Positions 1 to 12,965 of a DNA stretch of 64,000 nt are shown in pieces. The translations under genes were made by a program, and so were the position numbers. Each line of letters starts with the position of its first letter. The stretch's first letter is position 1. The notes beneath the pieces are model-generated. The model had not been told where the DNA came from and ran no database searches. It saw only the letters and a program-made list of their open reading frames with translations. Source of the DNA: Chrysemys picta bellii (lineage: Eukaryota > Chordata > Testudines > Emydidae); assembly GCF_011386835.1 (NCBI RefSeq), contig NC_088794.1:64886506-64950505 (forward strand), read 5' to 3'.

Positions 1-88
1 TTAAACAGAGATAATATATTTATGGTAGGTGTGTCAGCAAAGCACTAAATAGCTTTAACTTAAAGTTTCATATATCACTTCTGACAAA

Positions 89-652
89 CAGGGCCGGCTC
101 TAGGATTTTTGCCGCCCCAAGCAAAAACAATTTTGGCCGCCCCCCTGACCCATTTTTTTCTTACCCCACCCCCCAGCCCCGCCTCAACTCCGCCCCTTCC
201 CCAAATCCCCAGCCCTGCCTCCTCCCCCCCCAGGCTCTCAAGCCTAGGAGGGAGGGGGAGAAGTGGCGTGTGCGCCACGGCCGCTCAGAATCTCCCCCTC
301 CCTCCCAGGCTGTCAAACCTGGGAGGGAGGGGGAGCAGCGGCGCGTGAATCAGCTGTTTCGCGCGCCGCGGCCGCTCGGGATCTCCCCCCTCCCAGGTTT
401 GAGAGCCTGGGAGCAGCGGCGCGCGAATCAGCCGTTTTGCATGCTGCGGCCGCTCGGGATCTCCCCCTCCCTCCCAGGTTTGAGAGCCTGGGAGAGAGGG
501 GGAGCAGCGGTGTGCGAGCGGCAGCAGCGGAGGTGAGCTAGGGTGGCCGGGGCACATTTTTAGGGGCGGCATTCTGGCGCCAGCCATGCCGCCCCTAAAA
601 ATGTGCCGCCCCAAGAACCAGCTTGTTTTGCTGGTGCCTAGAGCCGGCCCTG
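89..652. mobile_element. hAT-type non-autonomous DNA transposon, GC-rich
   Basis: The ends are inverted repeats: CAGGGCCGGCTCTAGG at the left and its exact reverse complement at the right. The flanks carry an 8-bp duplication with one mismatch, ctgacaaa at 81-88 and ctgacaga at 653-660, as expected for hAT. Inner arms are also inverted: a 'GCCGCCCCAAG' stretch lies near each end. The centre is very GC- and CpG-rich and holds imperfect tandem units. There is no credible coding capacity. This family is abundant in turtles. Confidence 0.85.
235..520. repeat. GC-rich tandem repeat inside the hAT element
   Basis: About three and a half imperfect copies of an 80-90 bp unit. Each has a CTCCCAGGYTTGAGAGCCTGGGAG-like hairpin (about 12-bp arms), followed by GCAGCGGCGCGYGAATCAGC and GCGGCCGCTCGGGATCTCC. 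NotI-like GCGGCCGC sites and many CpGs recur. The hairpins could explain copy-number changes. Confidence 0.7.
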
Positions 653-1800
653 CTGACAGAACAAGCATAGAAATTTTTAGCCCAAACATGAAGGTTTCTG
701 ACAGGAGTAACTGAACACAGGGAATTAATGAAAGTTTTGAAGTAGCTGTAACTATAATGGTGGGCCAACAGAACACACACTACAATTATACCAGCATATC
801 ACATATGTATGCATCCACAAAGCCATTATGTTGCTTCTAAATTTTAAACATAAAATATTTCCCAATTAATAAAAGATATCACCATGGGATTCCACAATAT
901 TTCATCTTTCAGGTACTATCCACGTGCTGATTACTACAATTACCTATTTACAAATTCAGATACCTACAGTAAAAATGAAGGTCAAATTATAGTACTTAAA
1001 CAGTCTTATTATTTTCCATCAAATATTTTTTGGAAAATTCTACTGAAACTAGTTGATACCACTATACACATTATTTTTATTTTCATTTTCTAGTATTATA
1101 AAGTTATTTCCTGATAAAATAAACAAAAATGATGACATCTTTCCTAATTAAGAGTTACTGGTACACGAGAACTCAGAATATTGTTAGATGGTAAATACAT
1201 TTTAAAAATCAGTTTTCATTCACTTTTTAGAAGTTTCTACAATCCAAAATTAAAATTAGTTTCCCAGGTGTTTTTTTGGCACATTCATTAAAATCTCCTA
1301 AAAATCTTTCAGGTAACACCTGCACAACTTTTGTGAGATAGGGTCATCATTATGTCAATTATAAAAAAAAATACGGTAACTCCTAGGCACAGATCAAAAA
1401 CGGCCATCAACAGATCATAATTAGTATAAATCCTATCTAAGCATTCACTTAACTCCCTAAGCTTGCCATTGTTTTAGATCTTACCACTGACATAAGGAGG
1501 GACACACCTGTTGCTATCACCTCAAACTGTAACATCACTAGTCAACCACTGTGTCATTTGCAAGGATGAAATTTCTAGAAAGGAGATTCTATTTCCTATC
1601 ATTCGCTTTTAACATTTTCGTAAGTGCATTGAGAATGTTTCTCCTCTAGTAAACACTAGAAACACTGCATCTTTATTACTCACTCTTCTGCTTTGTCACA
1701 ATTAACTAATGAGGAATAAAGCCTTCTCTTTACTTCTAGAAAGGGACATTTATCTTTATAAAAGGGACTGCTCTATGATAAACGTAGGCTTAAGTGGTGC
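653..1800. other. ELP4 intron 3, no recognised element
   Basis: AT-rich intronic DNA. No exon, clear repeat or inverted ends were recognised. Short open frames here lack any family resemblance. Confidence 0.5.
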
Positions 1801-3560
1801 ATAGGACACTATGCAGGCCCTTTGCTTTCCATGTTTTTCAGGTAGAGTCTTTATTTCCACCTACACTAATAATAGAGGGGGAAGGGTTAGGGGAGATTAA
1901 ATGCCCTCAAGGGGCAATAATGAGGAAGGAGCTACTTCAGTATAGTCTCCTCAGGTGGAAGGTGTATTAAAAAAATTCCTGTGACACAGACTAAGAGAGA
2001 GCCAATCATTCTTCATATATGGGGCTATGTGGAAGGTGTGGAGATTATCACAGACCTCAGATGTGGAGAAATATCCAGGTCCAGGGTGATCAGATATGGA
2101 TGGACCTTCGGTATGACATAATCAGCCAGCATCTTCAACAGAATCAAGAGCCATGTTTGTCTCCAGTAGTAGCAGGCTAGTAAGATCATGGAAATTTTGA
2201 AATTGGTCAGGACCTTTGCAACCAGAGGAAAAGTATTCCTAAACATCCATCCTCAGCATTCTGGCAAAAGCACTAGAAAGATATCCCACAGGTGGAAGAC
2301 TACTGATTGTTTTTAACAGGCAGTTGTGCACAGATCTCTCTCTGGTGTGACCTACTCAAGAAAGCTCTGATTCACTACATTGGCCAATAGCAGAGGTCCA
2401 CTACTTATTAGCTTAAATTGGTCTGAAATTAAGTCATCCTTTCCTGCCATTTAAATAGAAACCAGGAACATCTTGAGTGAATCTGTCCAATCTCATACTT
2501 ATGGCCCAATAACAACTCCTATCCCTTGTTCATAGGGCATCCACCACCCAGATGAGATAGCAATGTGTGGTTTCTGATCTCTGAGCTTTTGGACCTAATG
2601 AAGGTTCCTCATGTAGACACATGGTTACTTATATTACTGTTTGTGGCCATCGGGTTCTTATTGATATCTGCTAACTCCAGCAAGGCCTGTTTTAGATCTG
2701 CAATGTTTAGATATTTTCCTGTGATGGGAAGCCTGTGAATTGTGCCATGTCAACCAAACCTTTTAGGTACTCCAGTTGCCACGGGGGAACAAGGTGAGAC
2801 TGCAGGTCGTTTATTTTGAATCCTAGTGACTCCAGCTCCCCAATAGTCAGAGATGGTGCTTAAATTCTAAGGTGTAAGGTTAGTTGATTAGTCAGTTACC
2901 TAGACAGAGGAAAACAAATTCCAATCCTGTGTAGAAATACAGTCACTAATGCCAAACATACGCATACTGTGAGTGCTCACCCAAAGAGCAGTACTAAGTT
3001 TTGGTGACATTGTTACTCTATAAGAAATCTAAAATCTATTCCTATCTGCATGTAAACATTGGTCAGTTCCAGAGTGATGTCCTTTAGGAGAAACATGACT
3101 GTTTCCAGAGATGCTATCTTGAAATTTTCTTGCAGATAAAAATTTGAGGTCACAGTGATCCAGAAAGAGCCTTGCTGTTTTGTTTTGTTTGTTTTTGGCA
3201 ATAAAGAAAAAATCACGGAAGCCTGACCTATGACTGACCTTTACTAAAAATATCCATCACAAAATGGGGAGCCACTAGGCAGCTGCGGGAGCCTGGCTGG
3301 GAGGTACAGGGGCTCCCATCAGCAATGGGGGCTCGAAGTTCCATGATCCCCTCCCTCACAGCTCTGAGCTGACATCTAATAATAAAGTTGTTGCCTGATT
3401 GAAACCATATCAAGTGTCTCCTGTTCTTCTTTTGGTATAGCCAGACAATTCCTCCAAAGCAAGTTCTGTGGCTCCAATGGATGCTCCTGAAGTGATAGAA
3501 GTCTTAGGAGATAAAAAGCACTATGTGTCTCTCTGACAGGCAAAGGTGCAAAACTGCCAA
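1800..3560 (-). mobile_element. Possible decayed retroelement (DIRS-like?)
   Basis: This stretch is less AT-rich than its surroundings. On the minus strand an open frame at 2025-2246 has LLACYYWRQTWLLILLKML followed by a His-Pro-rich segment. That layout recalls the region after the reverse transcriptase in DIRS-type retrotransposons, where a 'WPRQTW'-like motif occurs. No RT catalytic box, recombinase or terminal repeat was found, so the assignment is weak. It could also be an unrelated old repeat. Confidence 0.25.
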
Positions 3561-3937
3561 CATGAGGTACACTTCAATACCTTAAAAGAATTTGCTATTG
3601 ATGAGGGAACTTAGGAATCTTTGACTGGCGGGTGTGTGTGGGCTTGGAGTGGAGAGAACAATACTATTCAGTGCTCTTGCTTTCACACCTCATGTAAAAG
3701 TTTAGGTTAGAGCCTCTGTTTGACAGGAGAAAGTTTGTAAGACAGACCCAATAAACTATGTATATAGATATAGTCTTTTGTCTCAGTTTTTGTGAGACTA
3801 GCTTGCTTGATACTTCAACAGTTAGATCCTCTAAAGCACTTGTTAGGAAAAATGTTTGAGAACTGCTGGGTAGATATGTCTAGAGCACTGCATCCAGGAT
3901 TAGACTACATGTGACAACATCTATGAGTACATTTCAT

Positions 3938-4116
3938 ACCTACGGTGACTAGATGTCCCATTTTTAAAGGGACAGTCCCGTTTTCTGGGACTTTTTCTTA
4001 TATAGATGCTATAACCTCCCAGCCCCTGTCCTGTTTTTTGGGACTTTTTCTTATATAGATGCTATTACCTCCCAGCCCCTGTCCCATTTTTTTCATAGTT
4101 GCTATCTGGTTACCCT
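3938..4116. mobile_element. MITE with internal tandem duplication
   Basis: The ends are imperfect inverted repeats: 'acggtgactagatgtccc' at the left and 'gctatctggttaccct' at the right. Similar flanks (ttcatac / ttcataa) suggest a target duplication. A unit of about 65 bp containing 'gggactttttcttatatag' is present twice in tandem (about 3988-4035 and 4038-4100). The family is common in turtles. Confidence 0.7.
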
Positions 4117-7100
4117 ATTCATAACTGAGCCACTTACGATAGGCTCCCAGTTGCCTATTATAGTAGTGATGTCTGTCTACAAGGGACAATGGATCCATCC
4201 AGGAACACTTCTTAAAGATGTGAAACAGAGACGTTAAAAAAAAAAAAGGGCATGGAAAGGGTAAAGCAGGTCATGTATACAAAAATCATTTGTGGAAGGA
4301 CAAGTGAGAAAGGAACAAAGCCTCACCCCCACACAATCAGAAAAAGCAAGCATCAGTAGTTGAACTGGCCACAGGTTGCAAATAGAGTGTTTTTACACTG
4401 ATCCTGCTCAGAAAGGAACTGGTGACTACAGCTGCAGGTGACGTGTACATTCCACCACGAACTCTGATGTAGGATGCACCCTTATAAAAGCAACATTGTA
4501 AGTGCTTTGAGTTCAGATGGTTCCTGGCCTGGGCTGTGTGCAGGAGCATGAACACAAAAGCCACGCTTGATCAAAACTGTGGTAATCAGTTTTTCAGAGA
4601 TTCAGTACTATTTCAAACACAAAATTATTTTCCAATAGCTTTATTAAATTGTTAAAAATGTTTTACAAATCATTCCACTCCCCCACATCAAAAGCATCTG
4701 AAATTATAAACTCCGCTGTCATGGTAGTATACTAGAATTATTTTTTCAGGACTAATTAAAAAATTGAGTCAGGATTATGACAGTGTTTAAACTGTACTAA
4801 GCAAATATGTTTATGCTCATCTGATAGAAACCACAATCCAAGAACAATACAAGATTAATAAAATATTTATCTCAAGAAAGCTCATTTAGAGCTTGGAAAT
4901 AATCATATTTGTTATTAAAACTAAATTGGTATTTTGTAAGCCTCATTGCTTAATTAAAAAATTTAGCTCCTCCATAGCACAGCTTTGAAAAGATCTGGGA
5001 CTTTTTAATTTTGTGGCATCAGGATGTAATGTCTCCTGACAACTGTTATATTCTCCCTTGCTAGAAGAAACAGCATATGAGGGTCAGATCTTCATTGACA
5101 AAGAGTGCTTCCAGCTATGGTGTACTTGGTGCTGGTATATAGACAACAAAGCAAGTGGCAATGTGCAAGTGAATAAAATAAAATAAAACAAAACAAGCTG
5201 GAGTAGCCATTCCTGAGAACCCCTAAAGCACAACTCTGCTCCCTGTAGAATGCAAATATAAAAGGTGGATAATTGCTAAAGTAAATAAGAACAATTTATT
5301 GTGGTTTGTATAAAAAAAATCACAAAAACAAGAACTAGAAAAAAATCCAGTTTTCTGACGTATTTGTCAATATACGGTGTAATTAAAGTAATTTGATTTC
5401 CTAAAACCCAAAACTAATGAAAGTTTTATCACAACAAGGATTAAACATTTTATTAATACAACTTTTATTTCTATAGTAAAAATGCATATAATCCAAATTA
5501 TTAATAATCCATGTCTTTATGTGGTTGCTGCTACATTACTTTGCTTGCTTTGTTTTGGCAGATGCACTAAGCAAAATCAGATTCTAACAGTTTGACCTCT
5601 CTCACTTCTTATGTCCTCCAGGGCATAATGAAACTCAAGATACAATCCCACAGCAGTTAATGAAGCTTAACCTCACACCCTCTTAATTACCAATGCATTA
5701 CACCAACTATAGACATCATACTTCTCTCTAAGCTATTTTACAATGCTACAGAAAGTACTACTGTGCTATTATTTAGAACCATAATCCAGGCTATATATGA
5801 AATCCCTCTTAAATAAAATCCTTTGAACCTTGCAGGTTTTGATAACTGCATAATTAACACTAAGGAATCTTAAACATTATCCTGTTTATTAATACATAAA
5901 TAGTTGTTCAAAACAGCTTTATTTTTAAGTGTATTTTGCAAAGCAGTTATTGCCACGGGTGTAATTACGGAATGTTTGAAAGAAAAGAAAAAAACTAAAG
6001 AAATTAACTTTAACGAATGTTAATTTTTAGCATTTAAAGGATACCAGTTGGTCAGTCAGGAAGGGTAAATACTTCATTTTAATAACGTATTACATAATTG
6101 TTATTTTAACCAAGAAAAACTGAAGAGGATTCCATTTCTTTTGGAAACACTTTTGAAGACAAGTACTATTGTTCACGAATACAAGTGACTGGACACAGAA
6201 TTTATTTCCGCCAATGCCCCACGCCCATACAATAGTTCATTTCCATCTCCAGGTGAGATTTAGTTTCTTTCATATTCTTTTCTGGACATTCATAGTAGAG
6301 AATGGATGCCAATAGAAGTTAAATCTGAATCAGAGGGCAAACAAATCCTCCCTTTCATGTATTCAAAAAAAGATAACTAAATGGAAGTTTGCCAGTGACT
6401 ACAGATCCATCATGTGACCAGAGAGTTTCTCATTTCGAAAAGTTCTTTCTCTTCTATACATATGTGCATACATATGCAAAGTCTATAGGTAGAGTCATGT
6501 ATCTCTCTTTTTCATGAGTTCCTGTCACCATAACTCTTTCCAACAACATGTAAACTAGGAATACATAGGGGAGGTTAGCTAATCTCTTTTTTCTTTCATT
6601 ATTCTCTGAATTAGTTCAGGAAAATCTCAACAGGACAGGATGAATAAAATAAAAAGGAGACCACCACAATAGGAGTAACAAGGAGAGCCCCATTGAAAAA
6701 GTTGAAGGTATCAGAGGCCCAAATCCTGAAAAATGTTATGTACATGCTAAGCTTTCAGGACTCAGTAGCCCCAATGGATTCAGTGGGATTATTCATAGGC
6801 TTAAACATGTGTTTAAGTCTTTGCAGGATCAGAGCAATACAGAAAATATTTTTCCTAATTTCCTTCATCATTGCTAAAGTGATAATGTACACAGTATAAA
6901 TAATCACTTCAAGGAAGTATACGATCAGTAGTATTTACTTTACTGTCACAAGCCATATAATACCTAATTCATCAGAAAAGTGTGGCAGCTCAGCTTTTCA
7001 CTATCTTGATCATTGCATGTAGGATTTTCCTCTCTGACTGTTCCTTTTTGCCATTTGTTTGACTTCTCCTTATTCCAAATAAATATTGCCCCTCTGCTTA

Positions 7101-7164
7101 AATAGTATTACTGGCCTGATTAGCATTATCTTTGGTTAATCCATTTATTTTTCTTTAAAAACTA
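4117..7164. other. ELP4 intron 3, mostly unassigned
   Basis: AT-rich DNA with no exon recognised. An (AATAA)n-like stretch lies at 5171-5196. Near 6700-6850 the text resembles an ancient interspersed repeat ('cccaatggattcagtggga', 'ttaaacatgtgtttaag'), also seen near 56.2-56.6 kb. No conserved regulatory block can be proved from one sequence. Confidence 0.45.
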
Positions 7165-7244
7165 TACAAGAACTGAATCACAGACTCCAAAGACAGAAGG
7201 GACCATTGTGATCATCACTGTGATGACTTTGCTTTAAAGAAAGT
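7165..7244 (-). mobile_element. CR1 LINE 3'-end fragment
   Basis: The text 'agaagggaccattgtgatcatc' in parts matches the reversed CR1 3' end also seen at about 58680 ('gaactattgtgatcatctaa'). Only about 80 bp remain. A hAT element sits immediately to the right. Confidence 0.6.
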
Positions 7245-7252
7245 GATTAGAC

Positions 7253-7585
7253 CAGCAGTTCTCAAACTGTGGGTCGGGACCCCAAAGTGGGTCACCACAC
7301 CGTTTTAATGGGGTCGCCAGGGCTGGCTTAGATTTTCTGGGGCCTGAAGCTGAAGCCCGAGCCCCACCGCCCAGGGCCAAAGCTGAAGTCCAAGGGCTTC
7401 AGCCCTGGGCAGCAGGGCTCAGGTTACAGGCCCCCTGCCTCAGGGGGAAGTCCTTGGGCTTTGACCCCTCCATCCAGGGCGGCAGGGCTCAGGAAGGCTT
7501 AGGCTTCGGTCCCCCCTCCTGGGGTCATGGAGTAATTTTTATTGTCAGAAGGGGGTCGCAGTGCAATGAAGTTTGAGAACCCCTG
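7253..7585. mobile_element. hAT-type MITE
   Basis: The ends are inverted: 'cagcagttctcaaactgtgg' at the left and 'gtttgagaacccctg' at the right. The target duplication is gattagac (7245-7252) and gattagat (7586-7593), 7 of 8 bases. The middle is G- and C-rich with repeated 'gcccagggc' and 'ggctcagg' blocks, and has no gene. Confidence 0.85.
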
Positions 7586-7593
7586 GATTAGAT

Positions 7594-9174
7594 TTAGATC
7601 ATCTGAAATTAGTGCACATGCTATTTGGCAAAACTGCTGCAGGATGAACAGTGTTGATCTAAACAGATTTTTGAAAAACTTACTCACAGAGACATTTTGA
7701 GGTAAATGAGTAGCAGGAATTATATTGCATCAATTGAACATGACAATTCTGAAAAGTTTGATTTTAAAATACAATTTGGTAATGCTTCTACATGTAAGAC
7801 GGAAACAAAATGCTGACCTAAATGCTCTGTTTTTATAATTTGGTCTTTTAGTTATATTTTTTAGTGTATGTTTGGTAATCATGTGTAATATTATGCACCC
7901 AGCAATTATGTAAGTGATTCAATGTTCTCAGATATGACATTATAGATTTTGATATTCTAAATCAAAAACAAAGATCTAATGAAAAGAAAACCCACTAAGC
8001 AAGCAAGCAATGAACAGCAGTCATAAAACCTGGAGTTTAAATCTAAACATTTGTTCTGTTAGGTTCCTGCAAATCTTTCCACAATTAGGGATTGAATCAA
8101 CTCTGAACTCCTTCCTGCATGATCCTTGTTTAAAAATGGCCTCAATGTTATTTTTTCTGAGAGAAATAAAGTACCTTTTCCCTATTATAAACATGCTCTT
8201 TCACACTCATGCCTTCCCTGTTTCAAGTTTTATCTTGAATTATAATTGTAGGAAGACTTGATATAGACATTCTATTCACCAAATATACACAAAAAAAGAA
8301 AACAAGGAAGAAATAAGATCCCACACAATTAGCTTTTAAATTTGGAGGCACATGCTAGTGCCAGCTTCTAAAAGTTGTAGAAAGCTGAAAATTAAATCTA
8401 AAATTAAATATTTAATTCTTCTTTATTTCTGATGACACTACCAAGTGGCTATCTTTTCTTCAGAAAGAGAAATAACAGAAGGTGGAAAAAGACTTCAATA
8501 AGAAAATGAAGGCGAATACAAGCTTCACCTTCTAATAGTAGAACCTGGAATTAGATTTCTATATATGTGATGAATGTAATTGCTCACTATTGGCACTCAG
8601 GCCCAAACAGCATTTGGGACCTTCATCTTCACTTCTTCAGCAGCATGTTGTCATAGTTTTATGTAGTACTGTTATGACAGTGAAACCTTGTGTACTTGGC
8701 TGAGATGCACAGGAAAGTTTCAGAAGTACAACTCTTTAAAGATGTGAATGTGGAAGTTCAGTTAGGGAAGAGGAATTGGCATAATCAAAAGAGATGGCAG
8801 AACCTTTCCTATAAACTGATATTAAGCAGGAACTTTGGAGATGTATCAGCTAGGTCACTTTGATAAGCTCATGCAATTTGAAAAGTACAGTCAACAAAAG
8901 TGTGATAATCAGAATGCAAATGTGCTTGTACACATTTTCCAATGATTCAATTTCTTTGATGTGCATCCAAACAATAACTAAAAATGCCATCTTCTGAAGT
9001 AAACATGTATCCTTACGTTCACAAAGAATTCCTTTGCAGTAGCAGACAGTGCAGACTACTGTATTAAATTAGGACATCTGCATCCCAAAAGGTTAATCTG
9101 GAAGTCTTAGGCACCAGTCAGATTACTCTTCCCAGATTTGTCACTCCTCCTTTGGATGAAAAGCTTTATCTACT
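7594..9174. other. ELP4 intron 3, unassigned
   Basis: AT-rich, with no exon or recognised repeat. Nothing beyond short simple A/T runs was seen. Confidence 0.45.
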
Positions 9175-9408
9175 GGTTTGTCTACAAGAGGAAATTTACT
9201 GGTATAGTTATAATGCCATAGTTATATCTATGTAGTTCCTTGTATGGACACTTATTAAGAATGTTTTTTTTCTTATTTAGCATATGTCACTTTCAAAGTA
9301 TAAAATAAAAGGTGCTCATTCTGGAATAAGACTTTCCACATGGGGAGCTATTCTGGTATAATCATAGTGGTACAGTTATCCCAATAAATTTCCACATGAA
9401 GACGAACC
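9175..9408. mobile_element. MITE with ~23-bp inverted ends
   Basis: The left end 'ggtttgtctacaagaggaaa' pairs with the reverse complement of the right end, 'tttccacatgaagacgaacc'. The centre is AT-rich with 'ctggtatagttat' near the left and 'ctggtataatcat' near the right. 'GTCTAC'-type ends are shared with Harbinger-like MITEs elsewhere in the window. No clear target duplication was found. Confidence 0.6.
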
Positions 9409-10615
9409 CTACCTATGAAATCTCCAGTCTCAGCTTAAGAGCACTCTTTTTGTTAAATCAACACCAAGCCCAGGTAAGCAAATGTTTTCAGATTTTTGCC
9501 TGCTAGATCTTGTGTTCATTTCGTAGCCTGGATAAAACTCTTATTTTGCTTTAATTAAGGATGATAAACAGTACTTCCACATAGTAACTGTGGGTGTGAT
9601 TTGCAGCTCTTGAAGACATACCTATGTTAGCTTGAACTCTAGCTAGCTTGCTACAAAACAGAAGTGAGGACACACCACCACACAAGCACATATTACACCG
9701 CCCTCCTCCACATCACCCTCACTTCTATTTTTAGCTAACTATAACAAAGAGTGTGGGTAGGCCTATATGACCCACAAATTATGCCCGTGGCTGCAGCATA
9801 GATGTAAAGATACTCTCAAGTACATGAGCTTTGTAGGTACTCGGAGATTCTCATCCAAACTGGGGGATAGGAGGAATGAGAAATGTAGTGAACCCAAAGC
9901 AGATTAGATATTTTTTAAACGACCAGGCAACGGAGATATGAAAATAGATACCTTTGATATTTGTGTGTGTTGCTGAACCAGCAAACCTGGGAGAGGGGGC
10001 AAAGGTTGCTTTAAGACCACCTTTTAGTTCCTTGTTCCCTGGGGCTGCCAGGAGTCACTTCAGTCCCCAGCCTAACTTGAGCAGATGTAGGGCTGTCCTA
10101 ATTCAGTTGACTGCAGTGGCCTCCAAAGGGCAATTCAAAGGTGGGGGTGGGGGAAAGAGGGCTGGACCAGGGGTTGGTTTCATAGAGAGTCAGTTACAAC
10201 AGATTTACATTGCCTTTGGATCCTCCAGTTAATTTGAATTATTTTTCTCTTCGGCTATTTGAATACTGATAACTTCTTATGGTGGTGTGTTCTATTTCCT
10301 CTTATTTTATGTCTAAAAGACCCCTGATATTGACTGCTAAAATAATTTCACATGTAAGTGTCCTCATGCTGGCTTCTAATAACTTACAAAAGGAGTAGAG
10401 AAATGTAATTTGAGTTGATAATCACTAATTTCCTAACCAGATAGCTGTTAAAACATTACTGTATACTGTTGCATACAAAGGGAGAACAGTGTTTTTATTT
10501 TATAGGTAAAATTCCCATCAAGGTAAGTTACACAAAATTAAAAGATCTGTAAACTTATTCGGTGTTAGGGGGAAATGTGAGTTGGGATCCAGGAGTTAAT
10601 GGAGATTTCATAATT
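9409..10615. other. ELP4 intron 3, unassigned
   Basis: No exon or clear repeat. An open frame at 9954-10232 is low-complexity and shows no recognisable domain, so it is treated as chance. Confidence 0.45.
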
Positions 10616-10930
10616 ATAGAAATTATATATTGGAAAAAATCTCTTATGCCATCCAGTCCACCTCCCATTCAGTGTAGATGGCTCTTTGTAGCATAGGCTC
10701 AGGCCAAGATTTTCAAAAGTAAGGATCCTGATTTTCAGAAAGTGCTGGACTCCGTTCCTCTTAAAATTAGACTCCTTTGAAGGATCTCATATTGGATACC
10801 TAAAATTATTAGGCACTTTTGATAATGTTGGCCTTAGTCCTTTCTCCAGTCTAATTTTAAATAGCTCAAATGAGAGGCCTTTCACCACTTCCATACAGCG
10901 ACTCTTGTTTACAGTCTAATCTTTTATTCA
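10616..10930. repeat. Ancient LINE/SINE-derived repeat
   Basis: 'ccatccagtccacctcc' resembles a reversed CR1/L3 3' end. 'attttcaaaagtaaggat' and 'tgattttcagaaagtgctg' recall an old amniote interspersed repeat. The copy is strongly diverged, so borders are approximate. Confidence 0.45.
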
Positions 10931-11429
10931 CCGCTTTTATTCATTTTATTTATTTGTATTGTCATTCAATCTAAAGCTTTCTTGATCGGTTTAGGCACAA
11001 TTTTATAGGTATTTTTAGACTATTTGAAATAATTTTATTTCCTTGTTAATACCTTATACTTCTTTCTTTCAATCTCTTTTTAGGATCAGTGCTTTTCCGT
11101 TCTTGAGGTTCTTCCATCAATTCTCTTTACATTTATAGACATGTTCTGATAAAGAAATGTGTGAGTGGAGTGGAGCTTCTTAAGTAAAGAGACAAAGTAA
11201 TCTGGGTGAAAATGGAACAGCACTGCATTTGATACAGTGATACAAGTCCTTTGGTGGCAGAGAAGACAAAGAAGGCAAGAATAGAAAGAAGGATCCTGAA
11301 CCAGAGCATCTTCTTATGAATACACCTGACAGATCAGAAGAAATGCGATCATGTGGGCAACTCGTGGTGAAAAAATGTAAACATATACAATTCATGCATC
11401 TTTGGGTGTTTTAGGTGGGGAGAAAAAAA

Positions 11430-12310
11430 GGAAAAGAATAACAGAAAACCAGGGAGTGATAGAGGATTGTAAAAAAGCAAATGTGACAACAGATTTCAAA
11501 AAAGGAAATCAGAGACCCTGGTGACCCATAAACCTAGCCCCAATTCACAGTAAAACAGAATAAATATGTAAAGAAACAAAGTCATTCAACACCAAAAGAC
11601 TAACCTAATCATAAGCAAAAAACTGGGAACAAACTATGAGGGTTTTGTTTTTTTGTTTTTTTAATATAAAATAGCAATATAAGTAGCTGAAAGGACTACA
11701 ATAGATGCAGTATCTGGATTTTAGTGCTGCATTTGATACAGCGATACAAAGTCATACTTACAAAATAAACATCAATTAGCTCAAATACAGTGTCAAATAG
11801 ATTAAAAGTTATTTCAAGGACTGCAAACAGTAACTGGAAATGTATTAAGTTGAGGTGGAGGGGTGTCTAGCTGAGGGAAGACAGCAAATCAGACAAATGT
11901 GAAGTATGACAAGGCAGCAAAAGGCAGATGAAATTTTGTGCTCTGTATATAAAGACATCAAACCCCAAAACTCCGAGATTATATTCCTTCTCCAGGCGAC
12001 CACAATCCAAATACAGCATTAAATTCTAGCATCTCAATGATAGAAATTAACAAATCAGAAGACGTTCTAAGAACAAAAAAAATGTAAAGGAATTTTTAAA
12101 AGAGTTAAATTCATATAGCTTGGCAATGACTAAGAGGCGATGTATAAATCTACAAATACCTAAAAAAGAAAAGGAAAGAGAGGAATTACTTACTATGGAG
12201 TTGTACCAGTGGATTTTACTAGTATAAAGGAACAACATTAAAAAAAATGTAGAGCAAATATTAGGAAAAGCTTTATAACAGTGAGAGCTACTAGATTATA
12301 GAATAACGTG
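11430..12310 (+). mobile_element. CR1-type LINE fragment, 5'-truncated
   Basis: The order of recognisable CR1 ORF2 text is preserved. 'aaagcaaatgtgac' and 'ggtgaccca' mark the RT region, then comes 'gcagtatctggattttag' (the L-D-F box). Downstream sequence corresponds to the C-terminal and 3' parts. All reading frames are broken. It was probably once more than 850 bp of a plus-strand CR1, now with internal deletions. Confidence 0.6.
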
Positions 12311-12312
12311 TC

Positions 12313-12423
12313 TCCCACCTTTCCCACCCATGTTTCTTCCAACACTGTACAAATGCTCTTTGAATACCTCTTCAGGTCTGCTTCTCATAGACTAGCCCTC
12401 CTATAACTCTGAATGCAGTGAAG
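12313..12423 (+). repeat. Dispersed duplicate, copy 1
   Basis: This 111-bp segment beginning 'tcccacctttcccaccc' is about 95% identical, by eye, to 16950-17061. It is in the same orientation and 4.6 kb away. Neither copy has inverted ends. The family is not recognised. Confidence 0.85.
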
Positions 12424-12837
12424 ACCACATGACTTGGGACATTTAGGACAAAGTGACATGGGCTAGAAAATGTATGGCAGAAAAAAATCTGACAGAGGGG
12501 GACACTAGATAAGTGTGTAATATATAAACAACTTTAACTATATCTGATACAGTTTTGTAACAGTTAATTCTTAATTTATTTTATACGAATTTTTATTCTC
12601 CTTTTTTAGCGATTGTCCTATTGCTTCAATTGAAAAAGTACTAAAGCAAATGGATTTTCACCTATGCTATTATTCAGAGATTACCAAATTACAAACTTTA
12701 TGAGTTTTTCAAAAAAGTATTATTTAATCAATAAGGAGCTGACATTATTTGGGCTATTTTTATACAGAGAGGGGTTTGTTTTGTTTAATTTTTGGTGCAT
12801 TTTGTTTTTTGCACTTTATTATACACATGTATTTAGG

Positions 12838-12965
12838 GAAAGGATGGTGTGGGGAAGACAGGAAGGAATAAGCTAAAAGGAAAAAAAAACAAAGGAAGGG
12901 TGAGGGAGGTAAGAGGGGAAGGGGAGGAAAAGAAAGGAAGGATGGAAAGAAGCATTAAGGACGAG
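12838..12965. repeat. Purine-rich (G/A) tract
   Basis: Over about 125 bp the plus strand is almost wholly G and A, rich in 'ggaagg', 'gaggg' and 'gaaagg'. It is low-complexity. The long proline/serine/phenylalanine frames read on the minus strand here are a by-product. Confidence 0.75.

Noticed and set aside
285..776. 163-residue frame on minus and overlapping plus frames
   Set aside because: They arise from tandem units in the hAT element. The same peptide block repeats with unit length.
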